DNA from: Anaerovibrio lipolyticus LB2005
GTDB taxonomy: Bacteria; Bacillota; Negativicutes; Selenomonadales; Selenomonadaceae
NCBI RefSeq assembly: GCF_000621545.1
Contig: NZ_JHYA01000004.1
Location: 1-64,000, forward strand
Reading direction: 5' to 3'
Length of the DNA stretch: 64,000 nucleotides
Part shown: piece by piece, positions 51,381 to 62,455 of the stretch
How the letters are laid out: every line of letters begins with the position of its first letter
Numbering within the stretch: the first letter of the stretch is position 1
The notes under the pieces: model-generated
Seen by the model: only the letters and a program-made list of their open reading frames with translations
The model's database searches: none
Told to the model about the DNA's origin: nothing
Translations under genes and position numbers: made by a program

Positions 51381-52502
51381 ATGAAGCTGAAGCACCTGAA
51401 GCTTGTGGGATACAGGAATTACGAGGACCTGTCCCTGGATTTATCTGATGGAACGAATATATTTATCGGCAGAAATGCTCAAGGAAAGACCAATATCCTT
51501 GAGTCTGTTTGCTATGCCTCCATGGGAAGCTCCTTTAGGACCAGTACGGATAATGATCTTATTATGTGGAATCATCCTGGAAGCTCTGTGTCCATTGATT
51601 TTCAGCGTATGGGTGTGGACAATAAGCTGGAATTTATTTTTCAGCGGGAAAAACGACGTCAGATTATTCATAACGGCAGTAAAATAAAGGCCAAGGAGCT
51701 TATTGGTATAATTAATGTGGTGCTGTTTTCTCCTGAGGATCTTACCCTTATAAAGGGGGCTCCTTCTGAGCGCAGAAGATTTCTTGATATGGAAATATCT
51801 CAGGCCAGTCCTGCCTATTATGGTGAGTTAATAAAATATAACAGATTATTGCAGCAGCGGAATACCCTTCTAAAGAGCATCAGGGAGGGAAAGGCCCAGG
51901 CTTCAATGCTGGAAATGTGGGACAGTCAGCTGGTGGACAGTGGCATAAAAATCATTGGCAAGCGTCTGGAAACGGTAAAAAAACTAAATATGCTGGCAAA
52001 TCTTATGCAGAGGCGAATTTCCACCAACGAGGAAAATCTGTCTCTTTCTTACTGTATCAAGGGATACACAGGACTTGTGGATAAGATAGATGAAAACATG
52101 ATTTTATGGTATAATGAGACGTTGCGTGAAGTAACACGTGAGGATATATATCGTGGTTCCACCAGTATAGGTCCTCACCGTGATGATATTCAGATTTATG
52201 TAAATGGCATAGATTTGAAGGCCTTCGGTTCCCAAGGTCAGCAGCGTACAGGAGTATTGTCCATGAAGCTGTCAGAGCTGGAATTTATCCGTTCTGAAAA
52301 GGGCGAATATCCAATTTTGCTTTTGGATGACGTTATGAGTGAGCTGGATATGAACCGGCGGCAGCAGCTTTTGGAATTCATCAAAAAGGAACATATACAG
52401 ACAATTATTACCGCCACTGACAAGGCTTATTTCCCGGAGGATGCTAATTGCGTATTTTATAAGGTGTCCGGGGGAACCGTTGAGGTAAGTGACAGGATGT
52501 GA
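51381..52502 (+). CDS. recF: DNA replication and repair protein RecF
   Basis: This SMC-like ATPase loads RecA at gaps. Walker A is GRNAQGKTNILE at about residues 30-41, the signature-like region is GSQGQQRTGVLSMKLSELE, and Walker B is PILLLDDVMSELD. The length is 373 aa. Confidence 0.97.
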   Translation: MKLKHLKLVGYRNYEDLSLDLSDGTNIFIGRNAQGKTNILESVCYASMGSSFRTSTDNDLIMWNHPGSSVSIDFQRMGVDNKLEFIFQREKRRQIIHNGSKIKAKELIGIINVVLFSPEDLTLIKGAPSERRRFLDMEISQASPAYYGELIKYNRLLQQRNTLLKSIREGKAQASMLEMWDSQLVDSGIKIIGKRLETVKKLNMLANLMQRRISTNEENLSLSYCIKGYTGLVDKIDENMILWYNETLREVTREDIYRGSTSIGPHRDDIQIYVNGIDLKAFGSQGQQRTGVLSMKLSELEFIRSEKGEYPILLLDDVMSELDMNRRQQLLEFIKKEHIQTIITATDKAYFPEDANCVFYKVSGGTVEVSDRM

Positions 52503-52506
52503 TACC

Positions 52507-53421
52507 ATGTCAGCTCCCAGAAAAGGCAAGCTGGAGAAAATGAATATTATACTTCCCCAGATTGTGAAGTCTATGGGAATTGGCAAGGAATTTTCTTCCC
52601 ACATGGTGATGTTTTACTGGCCGAAAATTGTGGGAAAGCATATTTCTGATAATGTATCACCTGTGAAGCTGGAATTTAAGAAGCTGTTTCTTTATACTTC
52701 TCATCCTATTTGGGCTACCCAGCTTTCATACATGAAGGATGAAATAAAAAATAAAATAAACAGCTTTATGGGTGAATATCTGGTGGAAGATCTGGTATTT
52801 ACCAACATAAAGCCAGAAAAAATTGATTTTGATGATAACGGCAATGAAGTTGATATGGGCCGGGAAATTCAGAGGATGGATATTTCTGATGAAAATGTCA
52901 GTGAAATATCCCGTGACCTTGAGGGAGTAAAGGATGATGACCTTAGAAAAATTCTTCTGAAGGTCCAGATTAACGATGAAAAATTTAAAAAATACCGCAA
53001 AAATACCAATTGGCATCCCTGCAGCAAATGCAATACCCTGTGTCCGCCAGAGGATCAGCTTTGTGACAGCTGTAAGCGGAATGCCAATATAGATAGGCTG
53101 AAAAGCATAAGAAGATACCTTATGGATGTACCCTGGGCAAGATTTTGCGATATTGTAAAAACTATTCCCTGCACTGCAGAGGAAGTAAATGAGCAGCGTA
53201 TTATACTGATGCAGATACTGGCATCAAAGATAAGCTCAACAAATACTGATTGCATGGAGGCCACCATACTTACCATGCTTTATAAATCTGTTTCTCCGGA
53301 TAAGCTGACTCCGGAGCTGAGACAGAAAACTATAGAAAAATTCAAATATGATTTTATGGACAGCTTTGCCATGAAAACGGGCAAAAAATACCATAAGAAC
53401 ATAAAGCATAAGAATGTTTGA
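52507..53421 (+). CDS. DUF721 (DciA-like) protein with a zinc-finger extension
   Basis: This 304-aa protein has an N-terminal DUF721 domain (about residues 8-90, with FYWPKIVGKHISDNVSPVKL and IWATQLSYMKDEIKNKIN). That domain is shared with DciA, an ancestral helicase operator. An acidic middle follows, then a four-Cys finger CSKCNTLCPPEDQLCDSC, then about 110 further helical residues. The extension is longer than typical DciA-like proteins. The ATG at 52507 has AGGATG upstream. It lies 4 bp after recF and before gyrB. Confidence 0.85.
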   Translation: MSAPRKGKLEKMNIILPQIVKSMGIGKEFSSHMVMFYWPKIVGKHISDNVSPVKLEFKKLFLYTSHPIWATQLSYMKDEIKNKINSFMGEYLVEDLVFTNIKPEKIDFDDNGNEVDMGREIQRMDISDENVSEISRDLEGVKDDDLRKILLKVQINDEKFKKYRKNTNWHPCSKCNTLCPPEDQLCDSCKRNANIDRLKSIRRYLMDVPWARFCDIVKTIPCTAEEVNEQRIILMQILASKISSTNTDCMEATILTMLYKSVSPDKLTPELRQKTIEKFKYDFMDSFAMKTGKKYHKNIKHKNV

Positions 53422-53437
53422 TTTGGAGGAGAATTAA

Positions 53438-55414
<1,977 letters not shown>

Positions 55415-55485
55415 TTTTTTGACATTTTTTAATTTATTTTTCAGAATTGTGATATATACTCTCTATAAAGAGGTGAATATTGACT

Positions 55486-56349
55486 ATGAATACATTAAAA
55501 ACAACAGTATTAATGGCCCTGCTTATGGGTATTATGATAGCCATCGGCAGTGCCTTTGGAGGACGTCATGGAGCTATGCTTATGCTGCTGATTTCCCTGG
55601 GTATGAACTTCTTTACTTATTGGTTCAGTGATACCATGGTATTGAAAATGTATGGTGCCAGGGAGATATCCCAGGAGGAGGCTCCACAGCTGTTTAATAT
55701 GGTTGCCGGTTTGGCTGCCAATGCACAGCTTCCAATGCCTAAGGTTTGCATTGTAAATAGTGCTATTCCTAATGCCTTTGCCACTGGCCGTAATCCTTCA
55801 CATGCAGCTGTGGCTGTAACTACGGGAATTATGAATGCCCTGTCTCCGCAGGAGTTAAGTGGTGTTCTTGCCCATGAGCTTTCTCATATTAAGCATCGTG
55901 ATACTCTGATTTCCACTGTGGCGGCAGCTATTGCCGGTGTTATTTCCATGATTGCCAATATTGCCCAATGGTCCATGATTTTTGGCAGCAGCTCTGATGA
56001 TGACGATAATGGTAATATTGTTGGTCTTTTGGCCACCATTATACTGGCTCCGTTGGCTGCAGCACTGATTCAGATGGCTATTTCCCGCTCCCGTGAGTAT
56101 GAGGCGGATAAGTCAGGGGGAGAAATTTGCGGCAATCCAAATTATTTGGCTGATGCCCTGCAGAAGATTGAATATTATTCAATGCATGCAAGACCAATGG
56201 AACAGGCTACTCCAGCCACTTCCCACATGTTTATAATTAATCCTTTGGCTGGCTCAAATATGAAGCTGTCCACACTTTTCAGCACTCATCCTGCTACCAG
56301 CGAGAGAATTCAGCTTCTCCGTCAGCAGGCAGCTGCCATGGGAAAATAA
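55486..56349 (+). CDS. htpX: Membrane zinc protease HtpX homologue
   Basis: This M48-family membrane protease helps remove misfolded membrane proteins. It has two N-terminal membrane helices, the active site HELSHIKHRD (about residue 128), two further hydrophobic stretches and the third ligand in REYEADKSGGE. The ATG at 55486 is used, with GAGGTGA 9 nt upstream. A TTG two codons earlier has poor spacing. The protein is 287 aa. Confidence 0.95.
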   Translation: MNTLKTTVLMALLMGIMIAIGSAFGGRHGAMLMLLISLGMNFFTYWFSDTMVLKMYGAREISQEEAPQLFNMVAGLAANAQLPMPKVCIVNSAIPNAFATGRNPSHAAVAVTTGIMNALSPQELSGVLAHELSHIKHRDTLISTVAAAIAGVISMIANIAQWSMIFGSSSDDDDNGNIVGLLATIILAPLAAALIQMAISRSREYEADKSGGEICGNPNYLADALQKIEYYSMHARPMEQATPATSHMFIINPLAGSNMKLSTLFSTHPATSERIQLLRQQAAAMGK

Positions 56350-56365
56350 ACTAAAAAAGCAATAA

Positions 56366-56403
56366 AAAAGACTGCTCTTTGATGTGAGCAGTCTTTTATT
56401 TTT
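56366..56403. terminator. Bidirectional terminator between htpX and the guanylate-kinase-like gene
   Basis: A 12-bp stem AAAAGACTGCTC/GAGCAGTCTTTT (56366-56377 and 56386-56397) has an 8-nt loop. T runs occur on both strands. Confidence 0.9.
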
Positions 56404-56415
56404 TTTAATGCCATA

Positions 56416-56985
56416 TTATGAATTGATTTTGGTGACCTGGGTTTTACCTATGAGTCCCATGATTGCCATAAGCTGATCAAGGGATTTTTCTTGGTCCTTA
56501 ATATTTTTGATAACAAAATCAGTGTTTTTCCAGTTATCAAACTCACCATTATTTTCTGCATATTCAAGATGATACTTCATGTCCACATTGTTGTGTCCCA
56601 TCTTGAGCATACGATCAATAAGAGTAACATAGTCAACCATGATAAATACTGTTTCCAGATTATTGGTCAACAGCTTGCTGACCTGCTTTACACCATTAAT
56701 GGTAAGCATGGTAACAGAAATCTTTTCAGTTTTTAGAGCATTAAGCACATCATTTTTTAAAAGGCCGTAATAATCACCCTTGTAAGTGACCTTCACTATC
56801 CAATCCTGTTTGAGAAAGTCACTCTGGCTCAGAAACTTGGTTGTAGTACGATTTTTGTCGAATTCCATAGGTGCCCTGGTGGTATAAACAGGAATGTAGT
56901 GAACTCCCATCTCAACCAATCTGGATATGAGTGTTGATTTACCACTGGCATGAGGGCCTATTAATGCATAAATTTTCGAGGTCAT
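56416..56985 (-). CDS. Guanylate-kinase-like P-loop protein
   Basis: This 189-aa protein has a P loop IGPHASGKSTLISRL near the N terminus, then TTRAPMEFD and a FLSQSDFLK segment that resemble guanylate kinase. Essential GMP-binding residues of true Gmk are not obviously all present, and the family member's substrate is uncertain. It is monocistronic, and its end faces htpX across a shared terminator. The start at 56985 has GGTGA upstream. Confidence 0.8.
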   Translation of the reverse strand: MTSKIYALIGPHASGKSTLISRLVEMGVHYIPVYTTRAPMEFDKNRTTTKFLSQSDFLKQDWIVKVTYKGDYYGLLKNDVLNALKTEKISVTMLTINGVKQVSKLLTNNLETVFIMVDYVTLIDRMLKMGHNNVDMKYHLEYAENNGEFDNWKNTDFVIKNIKDQEKSLDQLMAIMGLIGKTQVTKINS

Positions 56986-57099
56986 ATACATCACCATCAA
57001 TTCATTCTGTAAAAAACGATACTTCTTATGGTACTATATATTCATTTTATCACAAAAAAAAACAAATAAGTAGAGGCAAATCAAATTAATTTCAAAAAA

Positions 57100-57197
57100 A
57101 TATTAACGAAAACACAAAACGGGCAGCTACCGAACGCTACCCGTTTCATGCCATCTACCTATTTCCACCAAAACACTGTCCCCACAGTGTTCACCCA
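57100..57197 (-). ncRNA. Candidate small RNA or attenuated leader upstream of the guanylate-kinase-like gene
   Basis: A minus-strand promoter (TTGAAT 57226-57231, 17 nt, TATTAT 57203-57208) starts a transcript near 57197. It contains a perfect 8-bp hairpin AACACTGT-GGGG-ACAGTGTT (57172-57191). It ends in a terminator-like hairpin AAACGGG/CCCGTTT (57117-57123 and 57140-57146) followed by TGTGTTTTC. No reading frame is evident. It could be a small RNA of about 95 nt or an attenuator of the gene at 56416-56985. The rest of 57001-57287 shows only promoter-like AT-rich sequence. Confidence 0.45.
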
Positions 57198-57287
57198 AAA
57201 TGATAATAACATAATTTCATACGAAATTCAATTATTCTATGATATTATTAAATAAAAGTTTTGAATTTTTTATAAGGGGCGAAAAAA

Positions 57288-58193
57288 ATGATTCAGGGGA
57301 TTATAGATATTGGTTCAAATACTGTTCGCATGGCAATTTATGAAATTGAGAATGGTGCCATGGAACTTATTTTAAAGAAAAAGCATATGGTGGGATTGGC
57401 AGCCTATCTTAATGACAATATTATGAGTCAGGAGGGTGTGGACAAGGTCTGTCAGGTTCTGGATGAATATAAGGAATTTCTGGATGTATTCAGCATAAAC
57501 AATGTTATGGCCTTTACCACTGCTGCTCTAAGAAATTGCAAAAACAGCCAGCAGGTGGTGTCGGAAATAATCCAACGCACTGGTATTAATATCGTGGTTA
57601 TATCCGGAGACAAGGAAGCTGAATATGATTTTGTAGGTGCCACCAGAAATATTGATATGAGTGAGGGGCTTCTTGTGGATATTGGCGGTGGCAGTACGGA
57701 GCTGGTTTATTATGAAAATAACCAGATTACTCATAAAATAAGTCTGCATATTGGCTCCTTGGGATTGAAAAAGGAATGCTGTGCTTCCTTTATGCCAAAT
57801 AGTGACGAAGTTGAAAAAATGTATACCAGATCCCAGGAAATAATAGACAGCGCCAGTGATTTTAAGGATATTAAATCAAAGGTAATCTGTGGCATTGGGG
57901 GGACATTTAAGGGAACCAGAGCACTTTACAATGCCCTTTATAGTACTGACAGGAGAAATAAGGAGATAGATACGGCCAAATTGTCTGACATGATAAGACG
58001 TTTTGTATCCACGGGAAAGCTGACGCAGGCCGAGTCCGTTATTCTCATGAAAAATATTCCTGACAGAATACATACCATTATTTCTGGTATGGTTATCGCA
58101 GATGTGATTGCCAAAAGGTTTGCCGCTGAAAAGGTTATTTACAGCGATTCAGGGGTTCGGGAGGGCTTTATCTATTCGGAAATCATAAAATGA
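57288..58193 (+). CDS. Ppx/GppA-family phosphatase
   Basis: This 301-aa member of the exopolyphosphatase/guanosine-pentaphosphatase family belongs to the ASKHA fold. The N-terminal phosphate loop is GIIDIGSNTVRMAIYEI. The second loop is VDIGGGSTELVYYENN, and the catalytic Glu region lies in the GDKEAEYDF segment. It is the short, two-lobed form without the C-terminal HD domain. It would hydrolyse polyphosphate or pppGpp; which one cannot be told. AAGGGG precedes the ATG. Confidence 0.88.
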   Translation: MIQGIIDIGSNTVRMAIYEIENGAMELILKKKHMVGLAAYLNDNIMSQEGVDKVCQVLDEYKEFLDVFSINNVMAFTTAALRNCKNSQQVVSEIIQRTGINIVVISGDKEAEYDFVGATRNIDMSEGLLVDIGGGSTELVYYENNQITHKISLHIGSLGLKKECCASFMPNSDEVEKMYTRSQEIIDSASDFKDIKSKVICGIGGTFKGTRALYNALYSTDRRNKEIDTAKLSDMIRRFVSTGKLTQAESVILMKNIPDRIHTIISGMVIADVIAKRFAAEKVIYSDSGVREGFIYSEIIK

Positions 58194-58348
58194 TAACTTG
58201 TTCAGAAATAATGACAAAACGAGGCTCCTTATTAGCCATAAATGCCTATTTATCAAAGGATTACAGGGATTTAATCTTTATATATTGGGCAAAATATGGT
58301 ATAATAAGGAGCTAATTGATTTTGTATTAAACTTTTTGAGGTGAGATA

Positions 58349-60778
58349 GTGGAATTCGGCGAAGGTAAGATTTTACCGGTAAATCTGGAACAGGAGATGC
58401 GTAATTCTTATATTGATTACGCCATGAGTGTTATTGTTTCCAGAGCAATACCAGATGTTCGTGACGGTCTGAAGCCTGTACACAGACGTATTCTTTACGC
58501 TATGCAGGAAGCCGGCATGACTCCTGGAAAACCATATAAAAAATCCGCACGTATTGTAGGCGAAGTATTGGGTAAATATCACCCACATGGTGATAGCTCC
58601 GTATATGATGCTATTGTTCGTATGGCTCAGGACTTTTCCATGCGCTATATGCTGGCAGATGGTCATGGTAACTTTGGTTCCGTGGATGGCGACCCTGCTG
58701 CAGCAATGCGTTATACTGAGGTTCGTATGTCAAGAATTTCTGAGCTTATGCTTCAGGATATTGACAAGGAAACCGTTGATTTTACGCCTAACTATGATGA
58801 ATCCTTAAAGGAACCAACTGTACTGCCATCAAAGTTCCCTGAGCTTTTGGTAAACGGTACATCCGGTATAGCTGTAGGTATGGCCACCAACATTCCTCCT
58901 CATAACATGAATGAGGTTATTGATGGTGTGCTGATGCTTATTGATAATCCTGATGCTACTGCTGAGGAGCTTATGACCGTTATTAAGGGACCAGATTTCC
59001 CTACTGGCGGTCTTATTATGGGTACTGCTGGCATTAAGAGTGCTTATTCCACCGGTCGTGGTCAGATTAAGATGCGTGCCAAGGCAAATATTGAGACCAT
59101 GTCCAATGGCAAGCCTCGTATTATCGTTACTGAGCTTCCATATCAGGTGAATAAGGCACGTCTTATTGAAAAGATTGCTGAGCTGGTTCGTGAAAAGCAG
59201 ATAGAAGGTATTACTGACCTTAGAGATGAATCTGACCGCAGCGGTATGCGTATCGTTATGGAGCTTCGCAAGGATATAAATCCTGATATTATGCTTAATC
59301 AGCTCTATAAGCATACCCAGATGCAGGAAACCTTCGGCGTTATAATGCTGGCTTTGGTGGAAAATCAGCCAAAGGTGCTGACCCTGAAGCAGGTTCTCCA
59401 CTACTACATTAAGCATCAGGAAGATGTTATTACCAGACGTACCCGCTACGAGCTGGCTAAGGCCGAGGCAAGAGCCCACATTTTGGAGGGTTTGAATATT
59501 GCTCTGGACCACATTGATGCAGTAATTACCACCATTCGTGAGTCCCGTACTGCTGATATTGCCCGCACTGCCCTTATGGAAGGCTTCAGCCTCAGTGAAA
59601 AGCAGGCACAGGCTATCCTTGATCTGAGACTTCAGCGCCTCACCGGTCTGGAGCGTGAGAAGATTGAGGAAGAATACCAGGAAATTTTAAAGAGAATTGA
59701 ATGGTTGAAGTCTGTATTGGCTGATGAGTGGAAAATTATGGAAATCATCAAGGAGGAGCTCACCGAGGTTAAGCGCAAGTTCGGTGATGAGCGTCGTACC
59801 AATATTACCCACGATATGAGTGAGATTGATATTGAGGATATGATTGCTGATGATGATGTGGTTATTTCCATTACCCACAGAAATTATATCAAGCGCATTA
59901 AGCTGGATACATATAGGAGACAGAATCGTGGCGGTACCGGTGTAAATGGTATGCCTACCAAGGAGGATGATTTCGTTGAAAATCTCCTGATTACCACCAA
60001 CCATCACACCATCCTGTTCTATACCAACAAGGGCCGCGTATATTATCTCAAGGCTTATCAGATTGCAGAGGCCAGCCGCACCGCCAAGGGTACAGCTCTC
60101 ATTAATCTGCTGAAGCTGGATAAGGACGAGAAGGTTAGTGCTGTTATTCAGGTAAGGGATTATGATCCTGATAAGTACCTCTTTATGGCCACCAAGATGG
60201 GTGTAGTTAAGCGTGTAAGCCTGTCTGACTTCAATACCTCCCGTAAGATTGGCGTTATTGCCATCAGCCTTCAGGAGGATGATGAGCTCATCGGTGTTAA
60301 GATTACCAATGGTCAGCAGAAGATTATGCTGGGTACCAAAAATGGTATGGCCATTGCCTTTGAGGAGGACCAGGTTCGCGTTATGGGCCGCGTAGCCAGA
60401 GGCGTAAAGGGTATCAGACTTACCCCTGGTGACGAGGTGGTGGCTATGGACAGCCTGAAGGAAGATGCTGACGTGCTTACCGTTACTGAGTGTGGTTTGG
60501 GCAAGCGTACTACCATTGACCAGTACACCGTTCAGCACCGCGGCGGTAAGGGCCTGATTAACCTTAAGGTTACTGAAAAGACCGGTAAGGTAATTGGCAT
60601 GGCTGTGGTTCAGGAGGATCATGAGCTGCTTCTTATTACTGAGGGCGGTGTGGTTCTGAGAACATCCATCAGCGGTATCAGCCAGATTGGCCGCAACACC
60701 CAGGGTGTTATCATTATGAAGCCAAGTGAGGGAGATAAGGTTTCCTCCATGGCAACTCTGTTGCAGAAAAATGACTAG
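58349..60778 (+). CDS. gyrA: DNA gyrase subunit A
   Basis: This DNA-cleaving subunit of gyrase is 809 aa. The start is a GTG (58349) with GAGGTGA upstream. The catalytic Tyr lies in [12 protein letters not shown]. The quinolone-resistance region reads [18 protein letters not shown], with the usual sensitive serines. The C-terminal beta-pinwheel has a GyrA-box variant QHRGGKG. A terminator follows. Confidence 0.98.
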   Translation: MEFGEGKILPVNLEQEMRNSYIDYAMSVIVSRAIPDVRDGLKPVHRRILYAMQEAGMTPGKPYKKSARIVGEVLGKYHPHGDSSVYDAIVRMAQDFSMRYMLADGHGNFGSVDGDPAAAMRYTEVRMSRISELMLQDIDKETVDFTPNYDESLKEPTVLPSKFPELLVNGTSGIAVGMATNIPPHNMNEVIDGVLMLIDNPDATAEELMTVIKGPDFPTGGLIMGTAGIKSAYSTGRGQIKMRAKANIETMSNGKPRIIVTELPYQVNKARLIEKIAELVREKQIEGITDLRDESDRSGMRIVMELRKDINPDIMLNQLYKHTQMQETFGVIMLALVENQPKVLTLKQVLHYYIKHQEDVITRRTRYELAKAEARAHILEGLNIALDHIDAVITTIRESRTADIARTALMEGFSLSEKQAQAILDLRLQRLTGLEREKIEEEYQEILKRIEWLKSVLADEWKIMEIIKEELTEVKRKFGDERRTNITHDMSEIDIEDMIADDDVVISITHRNYIKRIKLDTYRRQNRGGTGVNGMPTKEDDFVENLLITTNHHTILFYTNKGRVYYLKAYQIAEASRTAKGTALINLLKLDKDEKVSAVIQVRDYDPDKYLFMATKMGVVKRVSLSDFNTSRKIGVIAISLQEDDELIGVKITNGQQKIMLGTKNGMAIAFEEDQVRVMGRVARGVKGIRLTPGDEVVAMDSLKEDADVLTVTECGLGKRTTIDQYTVQHRGGKGLINLKVTEKTGKVIGMAVVQEDHELLLITEGGVVLRTSISGISQIGRNTQGVIIMKPSEGDKVSSMATLLQKND

Positions 60779-60792
60779 CATTTAATTAAATT

Positions 60793-60838
60793 AGGGGATG
60801 TCGCACTGAGAGAAATTAGTGACGATGTCCTCTTTTTT
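60793..60838 (+). terminator. Intrinsic terminator of gyrA
   Basis: AGGGGA (60793-60798) pairs with TCCTCT (60828-60833), and TCG/CGA and CACT/AGTG pair within. TTTTTT follows. Confidence 0.7.
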
Positions 60839-60843
60839 GGTGC

Positions 60844-60890
60844 AAAAAAATATGGGCGACTGCACTAGGCAATCGTCCATATTTTTTTTA
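60844..60890. terminator. Bidirectional terminator of the LCP gene
   Basis: A 10-bp stem ATATGGGCGA/TCGTCCATAT (60850-60859 and 60873-60882) extends inward with TGC/GCA. It is flanked by A7 on the left and T8 on the right, so it works on both strands. Confidence 0.85.
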
Positions 60891-60894
60891 AAGT

Positions 60895-62142
60895 TTAATT
60901 TGCGGTTTTTCCGGCACTAGGTACTGTAGGAGATGGAGTTGGCCCCTTGGTTTTTGGCTTGGTTTCCTGCACCACAGGCTCCTGCTTCATTGATGACTCC
61001 TCTTTTTCGTAAGGGTCCTTTCTCAGCTTTTCATCAGTGGACTCCCTCTTGGTAATTTGCTTTGCTCTTTCTATATCCTCAGTGTTCTCATGACGATATA
61101 TTTCCCTTGCCTCCTCAGCATTGAGCTCCCGGGCATTGTTTGGAATGGATTCCTCATATTCACGGGTATCCTCTGCCAGATCATCTCTGAGATTCTTATC
61201 CAGGGTAGTATCAAGGGTATTGGCAACAGTAGTTCTCAGCTTGCCCAGATCAGGAATCCAGTAGCTTACACCATCTATATACATTGGCTTTCCAGGCAGC
61301 ATTTCTGCCTGCAGCCCTGATTTTTGGGCATCCTTAAGGGAGGTGGCAAATTCAATAAGCTGCTTTACAGAAAGGTCTGTCTGTACCGAGCCCACCACTT
61401 CCTTGATAATAGACGGAATACGTGGAATAATAGCCGGGGATGTTACCTTATCCATTACGGCCTGCATGAATTTTTGCTGGCGTCTGATACGGCCAATATC
61501 ACCCTCCTCATCACGGTAACGTACATAGGTAATGGCAGTATCGCCGTCCATGTGTTGTAATCCTGGCTGAAGGTCGATGAGAAGGCCACCATCATCATCC
61601 CATACATCCTCGTAGTACATTCGCTTTTCTACGTTTATATCCACGCCTCCTATGGCATCAATAATTTTCTTGAAGGATTTTATGTTAATCAGGATATGGT
61701 GCTCCATGTGAACACCAATTAGATCCTCCACAGTGTCCTGAGTCAGCTCATAGCCTCCATAGGCATAGGCTGCATTAATTTTATCAAAGCCATATCCCTT
61801 GATTTTTACACGGGTATCACGAGGAATAGACAGGAGAGCCGCCTTTTTCTTTTTAGGGTCCAATGTGGCTATCATCAGAGTATCTGAACGGCCCACATCA
61901 CCTTCTCGCTCATCCACACCCATAATCATAACGATAATTTTATCCTTGGCCGTCATAAGATTTGTCTTTTCCGGCTTGGCAGGCTTATCAAAGAGAACGG
62001 ATGAAGCAAACAGGGCTCCTGCCACTGCCGCAATTGCAAAGGCACATAGGAGCAGGAACATTGGCCAGAAATTGCTTTTCTTTTTCCGGCGTCGCTTAGA
62101 GCGGTAGATGGGTGGCTCTTGATTGTATTTATTATTTGGCAA
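60895..62142 (-). CDS. LytR-CpsA-Psr (LCP) family protein
   Basis: This membrane-anchored phosphotransferase-type protein attaches anionic polymers to peptidoglycan in relatives. The 415-aa protein has a basic cytoplasmic N terminus, one membrane helix (about residues 28-50) and the LCP domain. The domain holds the Asp/Arg residues in MIMGVDEREGDVGRSDTLMI, SIPRDTRVKI and YVRYRDEEGDIGRIRRQQKF. A long Pro/Lys-rich tail ends it. Which polymer is transferred in a diderm Firmicute is unclear. Confidence 0.92.
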   Translation of the reverse strand: MPNNKYNQEPPIYRSKRRRKKKSNFWPMFLLLCAFAIAAVAGALFASSVLFDKPAKPEKTNLMTAKDKIIVMIMGVDEREGDVGRSDTLMIATLDPKKKKAALLSIPRDTRVKIKGYGFDKINAAYAYGGYELTQDTVEDLIGVHMEHHILINIKSFKKIIDAIGGVDINVEKRMYYEDVWDDDGGLLIDLQPGLQHMDGDTAITYVRYRDEEGDIGRIRRQQKFMQAVMDKVTSPAIIPRIPSIIKEVVGSVQTDLSVKQLIEFATSLKDAQKSGLQAEMLPGKPMYIDGVSYWIPDLGKLRTTVANTLDTTLDKNLRDDLAEDTREYEESIPNNARELNAEEAREIYRHENTEDIERAKQITKRESTDEKLRKDPYEKEESSMKQEPVVQETKPKTKGPTPSPTVPSAGKTAN

Positions 62143-62236
62143 TATCTTCGCTTCCTTTTTTTATATGAAAGAATTGTATTTTAAAATTTAAACTGCCCAA
62201 ATAGTATATTATTTTCAAATAACTTATGCAACTAAT

Positions 62237-62455
62237 TGTGGATAATATTTCCGTTTTTTCAAGTATAATTTTGAAAAATGAAAAGGAGATGTAAAATATC
62301 CACAAGTTTTATTGGATATTTTTGAAAAAATGAACCTATATATTGTGTTTTTGATGGAAAAAGCCACTATATATTGAGTTATTCACAAAGTTATCCACTT
62401 TATCCACAGAAATAGAACACATATTATGTGTATAAATGATAATATCTGTGGATAA
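62237..62455. other. DnaA-box-rich region between the LCP and TPR genes
   Basis: Boxes are TGTGGATAA (62237-62245), ATATCCACA (62296-62304), TTATTCACA (62379-62387), TTATCCACT (62391-62399), TTATCCACA (62400-62408) and TGTGGATAA (62447-62455). Three are exact. The last one ends directly at the TPR gene stop codon. This 313-bp gap contains no gene. Confidence 0.65.
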
